From positions 174,233-238,232 of the forward strand of contig NZ_JAZAQL010000006.1 in the NCBI RefSeq assembly GCF_037081675.1: a stretch of DNA of 64,000 nucleotides. Reading direction: 5' to 3'. A program made the translations under genes and the position numbers. Positions 33,369-41,281 of this stretch are shown here, piece by piece. Each line of letters opens with the position of its first letter. Position 1 is the stretch's first letter. This stretch comes from Halorubellus litoreus (lineage in GTDB: Archaea; Halobacteriota; Halobacteria; Halobacteriales; Natrialbaceae). The notes under the pieces are model-generated. The model worked only from the letters and a program-made list of their open reading frames with translations. It was not told the DNA's origin and searched no databases.

Positions 33369-34523
33369 TCAGCGTCGCCGTCCGACCAGCAGGCCGGGGT
33401 CCGCAACCACCAAGCGGTCCTCGAACGCACCGACCAGTTCCTGCTCGGGGAACCGTCGTCGCCAGCGGACCGCCCCGTCCGTGGCGGCCAGTTCGTGCGT
33501 CTTCCCGTCGGTGGGAACGACCACCGAATCGGCGGTGTGCACGGGTGGTCCGGACACCTTCGGGACACCGAGCGGCGAGTCCTGCTCGGCCGGGAACCGC
33601 CATCTGACGCGCCGCTCCGCGACGTCGACCGCGTACAGGACTCCCGCCGAGACCACGTACACGTCGCCGCGGTTCGTGGGGACGACCGCATCGTGCGGGG
33701 TCGGCACGCCGAAAGACAGGGGTTCACCGGACGTTGCGTCGAACGCGGTCATCGCTGGTTCGACGTCGAATTCGGGCACGGGGGGCTCGTGGACGAAGAC
33801 GGCGTTCTCGACCATCTCGACCGTGGCACTCGCCGCGAACCGTGCGTCGGTCCGCCAGCGTTCCGCGCCGTCGGGAGCGATCGCGACGACCCGCTGCGCC
33901 GTTTCTCCAGTGAGGACCGCGCACCCGTCGGCGGACGCCGCGACGCCCAAACCGTAGACCCGCTCCCACGGATACGCCACGGAGAAGCGCCTCCCTCCAC
34001 CCTTCTCGAGAGCGACGAGCCCGTCGTGGGTCACAACGTAGGTGGTCTCGGGGCCCTCCGCGACCGCGTTGACGTCAATTTCGAAGCGCCCTCGACGCAC
34101 GACGTCCGTCCCGTCGATGGCGAACAACTCGTCGTGGACCGCGTCCGTCCCGTTCGTGTCGGTGACGGGCTCGTCATCGACCAGCAGTCGTTCGCCCTCG
34201 GTCGTGAAGTACAGCACCTCGTCACCGAGTATCGCCGCACCCGCGGAATCCTCGGTGTAAACGTCCATCTGTGCTCGACCGGTGGCGGCGTCGAGCACGT
34301 TGACGTACGAGGCGCCCTCAACGGTGTCGCCGATTCCGCTGGTGGATAATAACACGAGGTCCCCCGCGGCGCTGGTGTTGTTCCTGGTTTCAGTCTGCCG
34401 CCAGACCGGGTCCCCGGCTGCTTCGCGGTAACCACATCCGGCGACGGCGGTCGTCGCAGCGGTTCCGAGAACGCCGAGGACGTGCCGGCGCGTTGTACGC
34501 GTGGAGCGGTCGTCCCGGTTCAT
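33369..34523 (-). CDS. PQQ-like beta-propeller lipoprotein
   Basis: A 384-residue exported protein. The twin-arginine signal TTRRHVLGVLGTAATTAVAGC ends in a lipobox Cys at about 30. The rest is blades of the PQQ-binding-like/PQQ enzyme repeat type (VNVLDAATGRAQMDV, LFAIDGTDVVRRGRF, LYAVDVAERRVRWRF). It lacks catalytic PQQ-dehydrogenase residues as far as I can see, so it may be a scaffold, perhaps related to BamB-like or protease-linked proteins. The start overlaps the M48 stop by 4 nt: a coupled operon. Confidence 0.82.
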   Translation of the reverse strand: MNRDDRSTRTTRRHVLGVLGTAATTAVAGCGYREAAGDPVWRQTETRNNTSAAGDLVLLSTSGIGDTVEGASYVNVLDAATGRAQMDVYTEDSAGAAILGDEVLYFTTEGERLLVDDEPVTDTNGTDAVHDELFAIDGTDVVRRGRFEIDVNAVAEGPETTYVVTHDGLVALEKGGGRRFSVAYPWERVYGLGVAASADGCAVLTGETAQRVVAIAPDGAERWRTDARFAASATVEMVENAVFVHEPPVPEFDVEPAMTAFDATSGEPLSFGVPTPHDAVVPTNRGDVYVVSAGVLYAVDVAERRVRWRFPAEQDSPLGVPKVSGPPVHTADSVVVPTDGKTHELAATDGAVRWRRRFPEQELVGAFEDRLVVADPGLLVGRRR

Positions 34524-35539
34524 CGAGCCCCCTCGAGCGCCCGGATGCGGGCGACGCGTTCGCTCGTCGGTGGTTGCAGGCCGAGTCGTATCCCAGCCTG
34601 GGCGTCCTCCGAGGACACGGCGCCGAGCGATTCGAGGAACGGCGCGTCCCGCTCGTCGCCGTCGGCGACGGGCACGACGGTGAACGCGTCGAGGAAGGGA
34701 TGACTGTCGCCGTCGCCATCCGCCTCGTCGAGGGTCTCGAGCGCGTCAGCGAGCGCCGCGTAGTCGTCGACGATGGCCCCGGCAGCGGTGTCGGCGACGT
34801 ATTCCCTGTACCGCGAGAACGACCGGTAGAACACGGTTCGGACGCCGAGGAACGCCGGCAGGAAGCACAGCGCCACGGGAAGGTACACGATGGTGACTGC
34901 GCGACGCACGACCGGGTGCTCGGACACACCGAACCCGATCATGAGTTCCGCGGTGCGGCCGGCGACCGCGGGCACGGCGAGCGGCCGAAGGACGGAGAGG
35001 ACGGCGACGGTCGCGGCCGTCGCTGGATGGTCGGCGTTGCGCTGATGGGCGAGTTCGTGCGCGAGCACCGCGTCGAGTTCGTCGTCGTCGAGGACCGCCA
35101 GCAGGTCCTCGCTGACGACGAGCGTCTGGGTTCGCGGGTCGGCACCGACGGTGAAGGCGGTGGCAGTATCGACGTCGATGGTCGCGACCGCCGGTGCGTC
35201 CACGCCCACGTCGCTCGCGAGCGCCGTCACGCGGTCGACCAGCGTGGGTCGGTCCTCGCGAGTAACTCGCGTGGGCTCGACGGCGTCCATCACGGCGCGG
35301 ACGCGGAGTCGGTACCCGTAGCCGGCGCACCCGAGGAACGTCACCGCGAACGCGGCCGCCGCCCACGGTTCCACGTACAGCTCGCCGTACAGGCGTGGGC
35401 CGCCGAGCGACCGATGGACGTCGAAGCCGATCGCGTTGACCACGAACAGGGCCCCGTAGAGCGTGAGGAGTGGGAACGCGACGACGAACGCGAGGACAAA
35501 CACGAGGCGACGTCGCAGCCCCCGATAGCTCACCGTCAC
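34520..35539 (-). CDS. M48-family membrane metalloprotease
   Basis: A 339-residue HtpX/Ste24-like protease. Two N-terminal membrane helices (about 9-33 and about 50-70), the zinc motif LAHELAHQRNADHP with HExxH, two more helices, and the third ligand region SRYREYVADTAAG. The start is GTG 35539: AGGAGG (35547-35552) lies 7 nt upstream, a rare clear Shine-Dalgarno in this window. Downstream part of the operon is the PQQ-like lipoprotein. It likely acts in membrane-protein quality control. Confidence 0.88.
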   Translation of the reverse strand: MTVSYRGLRRRLVFVLAFVVAFPLLTLYGALFVVNAIGFDVHRSLGGPRLYGELYVEPWAAAAFAVTFLGCAGYGYRLRVRAVMDAVEPTRVTREDRPTLVDRVTALASDVGVDAPAVATIDVDTATAFTVGADPRTQTLVVSEDLLAVLDDDELDAVLAHELAHQRNADHPATAATVAVLSVLRPLAVPAVAGRTAELMIGFGVSEHPVVRRAVTIVYLPVALCFLPAFLGVRTVFYRSFSRYREYVADTAAGAIVDDYAALADALETLDEADGDGDSHPFLDAFTVVPVADGDERDAPFLESLGAVSSEDAQAGIRLGLQPPTSERVARIRALEGAR

Positions 35540-35546
35540 CCCGACC

Positions 35547-35552
35547 CCTCCT
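35547..35552 (-). promoter_or_regulatory. Shine-Dalgarno deciding GTG start of M48 gene
   Basis: Minus-strand AGGAGG with 7-nt spacing to GTG 35539. A TATA-like CCTTATAG lies at 35587-35594, so this mRNA has a leader. Confidence 0.7.
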
Positions 35553-35728
35553 TTCGACGAACGAACACCATATTTCAAACGTTCAACTATAAGGGGGTAA
35601 GTTCGGCGGGATGCGAGCGTCCACACCAGCCGGCGAGTCCGCCGACCAAACGTCATGCACGACGGCCGAACCGCCCCGCGAGTCGACCCCCCTGCACGTG
35701 GAGATGGACCGCGCAATCGTCAGGTCCA

Positions 35729-35777
35729 CGTGCCGCGCTCAGTCGTTCCCCCGCCCGTGCCGCGCTCAGTCGTTCCC
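35729..35777 (-). repeat. Tandem duplication of aarF 3' end with in-frame stop
   Basis: Two identical 22-bp copies (35729-35750 and 35756-35777) with period 27. The second holds the last codons and stop of aarF (Gly-Asn-Asp-stop). The first repeats the same codons and stop in the same frame nine codons later. Confidence 0.75.
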
Positions 35778-37430
35778 GCGGCGTTTCTTCATCTCCTGGC
35801 GCGTGAACTGCGGGCTCGCGCGGATACCCTTCTTCGAGCGGAACGACCGCCACAGGAAGAACGCGCCGGCGAGCCCGATGACGCCCGACACCGCGGTCGC
35901 GTAGTAGTCTCCGCCCGCGTACAGGTACGCCGTCGACAGGAGACTGAACCCGAACACGAGCCCGGAGACGAGTCGGCGTGCGAGCTTGTCGATGACGCCC
36001 TTGTCGTCACCGAGTTCGACCTGGACGGTGAGGTTCCCGCGCTGGGCGGTGTCGAGCGTGTCCTCGAGCTTCGGGGGGACGCGCACGAGCGACCGCGCTG
36101 CATCTTGAACCTGGTCGCCGGCGTCCGCGATGAACTGGCGGGCCGTCTCCTCGCGGTACCCCTGCTCGGTGAGGTACGTCGTCGCCGTCTCGATGAAGTC
36201 GAACGACGGGTCGAGCGTGACGCAGACGCCCTCGACGACCGTTGCGACACGCAGGACGAGCGCGAGGTTCGGCGGGAGTCTGAACGGGAACTCGTAGATG
36301 GAGTCCTCTATCTGGCCGATTATCTGCTGGACGCGGTACTGCTCGATGTCCTCGCCCCTGGCGTCCGCGATGGCGAGCTCCATCACGTCACCCATCACGT
36401 CCCGGTTCGCCTCCGGACTCAGCGTCCCGATGGCGACCAGCGAGTCGAGGATCGCGTCGATGTCCTGGTTCGCGACCGCGACGTAGAACTCCACGATCTT
36501 CTCCTGGACGAACTCGTTCACGCGCCCGCTCATCCCGAAGTCGTAGAACACGATGGCGCCGTCGTCGAGCACCGCCAGATTACCGGGGTGCGGGTCGGCG
36601 TGGAAGACGCCGTCGTCGATGATCATCTGGAGGTACGCGCGCTGGAGGGTCTCCGCGACGCGCTCGCGGTCGATACCCTTCTCGTCGAGCGCGTCGACGT
36701 CGTTGATCTTCGTGCCGGGGAGGTACTCCATCGTGAGGACGCGCGGCCCCGAGTGCGAGTCGACGACCGCCGGGATGCGTATCTCGTCGCTCTCGGCGAA
36801 GTTCAGCTTGATCTCCTCGAGCATCCGCGCCTCGCGCTCGTAGTCCATCTCCTCGCGGATGGTCTTCGCGAACTCGTCGGCGAGGTTCTCGAGACTGAAC
36901 GCTTGCGCGTCACCGACGAAGTAGAGGAGGATGGGGAGACTCCACCGGATGACCCGCAAGTCGGCTTCGACGAGGTCCTCGACGCCGGGGCGACGGACCT
37001 TCACGGCGACGTCGTCGCCGTTCACGGTCGCCTTGTACACCTGGCCGAGGCTCGCACCGCTGATGGGGTCGGTGTCGAACTCCGCGAACGCGTCCTCGAC
37101 GGGGCCGACCTCCGCCTCGAGCACCTGCTTGGCCTCCGCCCAGTCCGCGGGCGGGACGTCGTCCTGGAGCGACGACAGCACGTCGATGTACGCGGGCGGG
37201 AGGACGTCAGGCCTGGTCGAGAGGAGCTGGCCGAGTTTGATGAACGTCGGGCCGAGCTTCAGGAGCGAGTCGAGCAGTCGCTCGGCGCGGTCGATCTGCG
37301 TCGCCTCGTCGACCTGTCGCCTGCTACCGATGACGAGGTAGCGTCGGCGGTCGCGAGCGTACGCGAGCAGGAGCGGCAGGAATTGGCGTGCGACGACGAG
37401 GAATCGCCAGTACGCCCGTAGGTTGACCAG
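35766..37430 (-). CDS. AarF/ABC1/UbiB-family atypical kinase with CTG start
   Basis: A 554-residue protein of the ABC1/UbiB family. Kinase-like features are GPTFIKLGQLLSTRPD (the KxGQ motif), ASLGQVYKATV, AVKVRRPG, DPHPGNLAV and VFYDFGMSGRV. Two C-terminal membrane helices lie near residues 500-540. Bacterial members support ubiquinone and lipid metabolism; the archaeal role is open. No ATG, GTG or TTG occurs in the conserved 83 residues before GTG 37181. The frame is closed by TGA at 37437-37439. A perfect GAGGTGA lies 6 nt before CTG 37428-37430, so CTG is taken as the start (LVNLRAYWRFLVV). The 3' end is duplicated downstream. Confidence 0.85.
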   Translation of the reverse strand: MVNLRAYWRFLVVARQFLPLLLAYARDRRRYLVIGSRRQVDEATQIDRAERLLDSLLKLGPTFIKLGQLLSTRPDVLPPAYIDVLSSLQDDVPPADWAEAKQVLEAEVGPVEDAFAEFDTDPISGASLGQVYKATVNGDDVAVKVRRPGVEDLVEADLRVIRWSLPILLYFVGDAQAFSLENLADEFAKTIREEMDYEREARMLEEIKLNFAESDEIRIPAVVDSHSGPRVLTMEYLPGTKINDVDALDEKGIDRERVAETLQRAYLQMIIDDGVFHADPHPGNLAVLDDGAIVFYDFGMSGRVNEFVQEKIVEFYVAVANQDIDAILDSLVAIGTLSPEANRDVMGDVMELAIADARGEDIEQYRVQQIIGQIEDSIYEFPFRLPPNLALVLRVATVVEGVCVTLDPSFDFIETATTYLTEQGYREETARQFIADAGDQVQDAARSLVRVPPKLEDTLDTAQRGNLTVQVELGDDKGVIDKLARRLVSGLVFGFSLLSTAYLYAGGDYYATAVSGVIGLAGAFFLWRSFRSKKGIRASPQFTRQEMKKRRGND

Positions 37431-37436
37431 CCTTTC

Positions 37437-37443
37437 TCACCTC
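37437..37443 (-). promoter_or_regulatory. Shine-Dalgarno supporting CTG start of aarF
   Basis: Minus-strand GAGGTGA, fully complementary to the archaeal 16S 3' end, 6 nt before CTG. The in-frame TGA of the upstream closure is part of the same bases. Confidence 0.75.
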
Positions 37444-37446
37444 GAG

Positions 37447-37803
37447 TCAGGCGTCCCGGATCTCGATGCGGGTCTCGTCGGTCGACGTGCGCTTCGGGAT
37501 GGAGAGTTCGAGGACGCCACGGGATATCTCGGCGTCGGCGGCCTCGGGGTTGGCGTCCGGTGGGAGCGGGAGGTCGACGTCGAGGAACAGCGAGCGGTCC
37601 TCGCGCTCGTACCGGAACTCGGCGGGGACGTCCTTCTCGCGTCGCGCTTCGATGGAGACGCGGCCGTCGCGTGCGACGACGTCGAGCGTGTCGGCGGTGA
37701 CGCCGGGGAGGTCGACGACGAGCAGGTAGCCGTCGTCGCTCTCGAGGAGGTCAGCGAACACGGCGTCGGGAAGGTCTGCGAACGCCTCTCGGAGCGCGGA
37801 CAT
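37447..37803 (-). CDS. Hsp20/alpha-crystallin small heat-shock protein
   Basis: A 118-residue holdase chaperone. The alpha-crystallin domain spans about 18-110 (DDGYLLVVDLPGVTADTLDV, RVSIEARR, and the GVLELSIPKR hallmark with G-x-L near the end). A short C-terminal tail follows. ATG 37803 is chosen; the longer frame upstream is basic and not protein-like. It lies 16 nt upstream of aarF on the same strand, probably one transcript. Confidence 0.9.
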   Translation of the reverse strand: MSALREAFADLPDAVFADLLESDDGYLLVVDLPGVTADTLDVVARDGRVSIEARREKDVPAEFRYEREDRSLFLDVDLPLPPDANPEAADAEISRGVLELSIPKRTSTDETRIEIRDA

Positions 37804-38035
37804 GGACGGCCGTAGGTGCCCTGGGTCGAAAAACCCACGGGTAGCGGTTCGACAACGACTCGCACGACCGTGGGTCGGTCGCGGTGGCGTCCGCTCGCGG
37901 CGCGGTGGTCGAACGGTTGCCGTCACCGCCCCCCAGCGACGTGATCCCCGGTTCCGCGCGCTGGCGGCGTAATCAGCGGTTTCGTGCGCGTAACCAGGTC
38001 GTACCGCCCGTGAACTGGCGTGACCGGTCGTCGGG

Positions 38036-38043
38036 GCTTAAGT
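38036..38043 (+). promoter_or_regulatory. TATA element of zinc-ribbon gene at 38074
   Basis: GCTTAAGT lies about 34 nt before ATG 38074. Confidence 0.5.
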
Positions 38044-38073
38044 CACGGCCCGTGGTAGGTGCGAACGATACTC

Positions 38074-38253
38074 ATGTCACTCGTCGACAGGCTCAAGGGG
38101 CTGTTCGGGCGCGAGGAGCGAACGTACGAGTACTGGTGTCCGAACTGCGAGGAGACGTTCGAGTCACCGAAGGCGGACATGTCGAGCGTGCACTGTCCGG
38201 AATGCGGGGAGACGCGAGTGCGAGCGTCCGCGATGGCGGACCCAGTCACGTAA
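38074..38253 (+). CDS. Small zinc-ribbon protein (59 aa)
   Basis: A 59-residue protein: amphipathic start MSLVDRLKGLFGREERTYEY, then one zinc ribbon (CPNC and CPEC about 20 residues apart) and a short tail. A typical haloarchaeal CPxCG mini-protein; partner unknown. ATG 38074 fits the TATA better than GTG 38059. Confidence 0.75.
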   Translation: MSLVDRLKGLFGREERTYEYWCPNCEETFESPKADMSSVHCPECGETRVRASAMADPVT

Positions 38254-38320
38254 GCAGCGCTGCCGCGAGCGTCCCCGTCGAGAGCAGCCGTCGGGCCGTC
38301 GTCGACCAGCGCGCTCGCGG

Positions 38321-39007
38321 TCACTCGTCGAACGCGGGGAGGTGACTCGTGGCGTCGCGAGCCGCCGCGGCGTCGACGCCGTCGAGCGCGCCGAAGTGCG
38401 GGACGCGGTGGTCGCCACGTACGCAGTGCCCGCGGCGGTCCGCGCCGTGGCGTTCGACGTGGATGGCGTCCAGACCAGCGTTCCACGCGGCGCCGACGTC
38501 GTTGCTGCCGTCGCCGGCGAGCACTCCAACGTCCTCGGCGTCGACGCCGAGACCCGCTCGTGCGAGGTCGACGGGCGCGGGGTCGGGCTTCCAGCCGGTG
38601 TCGTCGTCGCAGCAGACGACGACGTCGAACCAGTCCGCGACGTCGAGGTGCTCGAGGACGGGGTCGGCGAGGAACCGCTGGCAGTGCGTCACGAGCCCGA
38701 CCGGCCGGTCGAGGTCGCCCACGAAGGTGGCGTCGTCGTGGAGGAACGTGTGCTCGGCGCGCGCTCGTGGGTCCTCCTCCGCGTGGAACGCCGGCCAGAA
38801 CGCCTCCGGGTCGACGCCCCACGCCTGCAACTGTCGATTGCGCGCGCCGGTGAGGCCGTGCCAGAGCACGTACGCCTCGCGGTCGCTGAACCGCCGGCCG
38901 ACGCGGTCGCCGACGCGGTCGAAGACGTCGCGCGTGTACGCCCACTCCGCGTCGACGAGCGTCCCGTCGAGGTCGAACAGCCAGAAGTCGTACGAGTCGG
39001 CGACCAT
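38321..39007 (-). CDS. HAD-superfamily phosphatase-like hydrolase
   Basis: A 228-residue HAD protein. Motif I FWLFDLDGTLVD at about 8-19 gives the nucleophile Asp; motif II is VGLVTHCQ; motif III Lys lies in GWKPDPAP; motif IV is VLAGDGSNDVGAAWNAG. Cap type C1, as in phosphoglycolate phosphatases. The substrate is unknown. It heads a possible string with the LWR-salt and PCD genes upstream on the same strand. Confidence 0.88.
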   Translation of the reverse strand: MVADSYDFWLFDLDGTLVDAEWAYTRDVFDRVGDRVGRRFSDREAYVLWHGLTGARNRQLQAWGVDPEAFWPAFHAEEDPRARAEHTFLHDDATFVGDLDRPVGLVTHCQRFLADPVLEHLDVADWFDVVVCCDDDTGWKPDPAPVDLARAGLGVDAEDVGVLAGDGSNDVGAAWNAGLDAIHVERHGADRRGHCVRGDHRVPHFGALDGVDAAAARDATSHLPAFDE

Positions 39008-39072
39008 CGGGAGGCGATTCTAGGACCGCCAGTCGCTAAGTGTCTTCGGGAGGCCTGAGATGCGACCGCACG

Positions 39073-39453
39073 CTACGCCTGGGGGTCCTCGACGACGTCG
39101 ATGCTGCTCCCGAGGTACTTCGAGACGACCTCGTCGACCGAGTCGGCGTTGAACGCGGCGAGGTCGGCGGCGATGGCGTCGCGGAGCGCGTCCACGTACG
39201 CCTGGTCCGCGCGCAGACTCCGGAACTCGACGTCGTCGACGGGCACGCCGAGGGCGTCCTCGGCGAGCCAGCGCGCGTGCTCGCGGTCGTTCACCTCGCC
39301 GCGCCAGAGGTTGTCGCGGAAGAACAGCCAGCCGTCGTCGCCGGGTTCGGCCGCGGGCCGACGGAGCACCGTCCGGAACTCGTTCGGACGCACCCAGACG
39401 TCGGCCGACGGCGCCAGGTGGAACGACACCCGGAACACGTACTGGGCGGGCAT
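39073..39453 (-). CDS. LWR-salt protein
   Basis: A 126-residue protein with the name-giving motif DNLWRGEVN (about 48-56) and the N-terminal AQYVFRVSFHLAPS. The LWR-salt family is restricted to halophilic archaea and has no known function. The gene starts 10 nt after the PCD gene on the same strand, so co-transcription is likely. Confidence 0.85.
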   Translation of the reverse strand: MPAQYVFRVSFHLAPSADVWVRPNEFRTVLRRPAAEPGDDGWLFFRDNLWRGEVNDREHARWLAEDALGVPVDDVEFRSLRADQAYVDALRDAIAADLAAFNADSVDEVVSKYLGSSIDVVEDPQA

Positions 39454-39463
39454 CCGTCTCCCC

Positions 39464-39742
39464 TTACGCGGTCTCGTTGTTCAGTATCTCAGCCATCTCG
39501 AGGTCCTTCTCCGTGATACCGCCCGCCTCGTGGCTGGTGACGCGCACCTCCACCTCCTTGTACCGGATGCGGATCTCGGGGTGGTGGTACTGCGCTTCGG
39601 CGATCTCGCCGGTCAACTGCGCGAAGTTCACGCCCTTCATGTAGTCGTCGAACTCGAACGTCCGAACGATCTCGTCCTCGTCTATCGACCAGCCCTCCGG
39701 GAGTCGCTCCTCGACCTCGTCGTCTGCCAGGACGTCTGCCAT
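39464..39742 (-). CDS. Pterin-4a-carbinolamine dehydratase
   Basis: A 92-residue PCD/DCoH-like enzyme. The active-site pattern AQYHHPEIRIRYKEVEVRV and TSHEAGGITEKD contains the conserved His-His and His. PCD recycles 4a-hydroxytetrahydropterin in bacteria and eukaryotes and acts in moco or pterin salvage elsewhere; the use in haloarchaea is not certain. ATG 39742 opens a complete family-length protein. It is divergent from the DUF4129 cluster. Confidence 0.9.
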   Translation of the reverse strand: MADVLADDEVEERLPEGWSIDEDEIVRTFEFDDYMKGVNFAQLTGEIAEAQYHHPEIRIRYKEVEVRVTSHEAGGITEKDLEMAEILNNETA

Positions 39743-39826
39743 GCGCCACCAATCGAGTGCGGGCGGCATAATCATTGGGGCGGGCGCTCGCCGTCGCGTT
39801 TGCTGGCCTGGAAAACACCGGGGGTG

Positions 39827-39833
39827 GTTTAGG
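39827..39833 (+). promoter_or_regulatory. Promoter of DUF4129-DUF58 cluster
   Basis: GTTTAGG is centred about 28 nt before ATG 39858. Confidence 0.55.
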
Positions 39834-39857
39834 GTGCTGGTTGACGAACGACGAGGT

Positions 39858-40727
39858 ATGCTTCGGACGCGGACGGTCCTCGGTGCGGTCCTCCTCGTGG
39901 TGGCGTTCGGTCTCGCCGCCGGGTCGCTGCCGTCCTCCGGCGGGGCGCCCGCGCCGACCAGTGGTGACGGGTCGGGCGACACCTCGGCCGCAGGTGGGGC
40001 GGTACGCGACGCCGGCGTCGAGGAGTCGGTCGAGAATCCGGTGTCGAGTGCGACGCGCGACCGGTTGCTCGCGGCGGTCGTCGCGCTGGCGTTCGCGGTC
40101 GGGTACGCGCTCGCGCCACGGCACCGCCGCACCATCGCGGTCGCGGCGGGCGTGGTCGCGGTCGCGGCGGCGAGCGACGCGTGGCTCCGGCCCGCGGCGG
40201 TGAGCGGGCTGCTATCGGTGGTTGGGGATGCGACGGCGACCGCGGTCGGTGGCCCGCTCGGCGTCGCGCTCGCGGTCGTGCTCGCGCTGGCCGTGACCGC
40301 GGGCGTCTGGCTGGCGTTCGGTCGCGACGACGGCGAGCGGCGCCCGGCGGACGCCACCGACGACGACGCCGGCCGCGGCGGCGAGCCTGGAGCGCGGCCG
40401 CGTGACGTGGACGTGCATCCGGCGAGCCGGGACGCGTCGGACGAGGTGACTCGTGCGTGGCAGCGCGTCGTCGCGTCGGTGACGACGCCGGCGCCCGGTG
40501 CGCGGACGCCCCGCGAGTTCGTCCGCGCCGCCAGCGACGACGGCGTCGACGCGAGCGCGTTCGCGCGACTCACCGAGTTGTTCGAACGCGTCCGCTACGG
40601 CGACGCCGACTCGGACCGCGAGGCCGAGCGTGCACGGTCGCTCGCCGCGCGAGCGGTCGAGGACGCGGGAGTGGCGGACGACGCGTCGAACGGCGACGGT
40701 CGCGAGCGCGGCGGTGGTGACGCGTGA
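39858..40727 (+). CDS. DUF4129-domain membrane protein
   Basis: A 289-residue protein. A signal-like first helix (about 5-25), an external Ser/Gly stretch, about three helices (67-155), and a cytoplasmic C-terminal DUF4129 segment (about 190-265: VTRAWQRVVASV, TPREFVRAASDDG, LTELFERVRYG). DUF4129 proteins accompany MoxR/DUF58 systems and transglutaminase-like proteins. First of four overlapping genes. Confidence 0.82.
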   Translation: MLRTRTVLGAVLLVVAFGLAAGSLPSSGGAPAPTSGDGSGDTSAAGGAVRDAGVEESVENPVSSATRDRLLAAVVALAFAVGYALAPRHRRTIAVAAGVVAVAAASDAWLRPAAVSGLLSVVGDATATAVGGPLGVALAVVLALAVTAGVWLAFGRDDGERRPADATDDDAGRGGEPGARPRDVDVHPASRDASDEVTRAWQRVVASVTTPAPGARTPREFVRAASDDGVDASAFARLTELFERVRYGDADSDREAERARSLAARAVEDAGVADDASNGDGRERGGGDA

Positions 40728-41281
40728 ACCGGGCGCTGTTCGCGGTGGGTGCGGCCTGCGTCGCGGTCGGCGTGGCGCGCCTCGCGGGCGTCGTCGGTCC
40801 CGTCCTCCCGGGCGGTGCGTACGGGTTCCTCGCGGTCGCGGTGCTCGCGGTCGTCGTCGCCGGCGTCACGCTCTACCGGGACGCAACCGACGACGACTCG
40901 CCCGAACGCGCCGCGCCGCCCGAACGGTCGCGGCCGCGGCGTCCCGGTGCGGCGGCGGCGCGGGCGATAGCCGACCTGCGCGTGGTCGGGCGACGCGCGG
41001 ACGCCGACGACGGCCGGCGGGAACTCCACGACCGCCTGGAGTCGCTCGCGGTGGACGTCCTCGTCGCGAAACGCGACGTCGACGCATCGACTGCCAGGGA
41101 CCAGCTCGCCTCGGGTGCGTGGACCGACGACCCGACGGCGGCGGCGTGCTTCGTCGACGGCCCGATACCGCCGCTGTCGGCGCGCGACCAGTTCGCGGCG
41201 CTCCGGTCGGGCGACCCGCCGTACGCCAGACGCGTCCGCCGGGCGCTCGCCGAACTCGACCGCGTGGAGGGCGACGCATGA
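40724..41281 (+). CDS. DUF7269-like membrane protein of the MoxR/DUF58 set
   Basis: A 185-residue protein with two N-terminal helices (about 3-50) and a cytoplasmic remainder (RRELHDRLESLAVDVLVAK, then SARDQFAALRSG near the end). GTG start 40724 overlaps the previous stop by 4 nt and the next gene starts in its stop (ATGA). Haloarchaeal MoxR clusters carry a small protein like this; the DUF number is from memory. Function unknown. Confidence 0.72.
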   Translation: MNRALFAVGAACVAVGVARLAGVVGPVLPGGAYGFLAVAVLAVVVAGVTLYRDATDDDSPERAAPPERSRPRRPGAAAARAIADLRVVGRRADADDGRRELHDRLESLAVDVLVAKRDVDASTARDQLASGAWTDDPTAAACFVDGPIPPLSARDQFAALRSGDPPYARRVRRALAELDRVEGDA

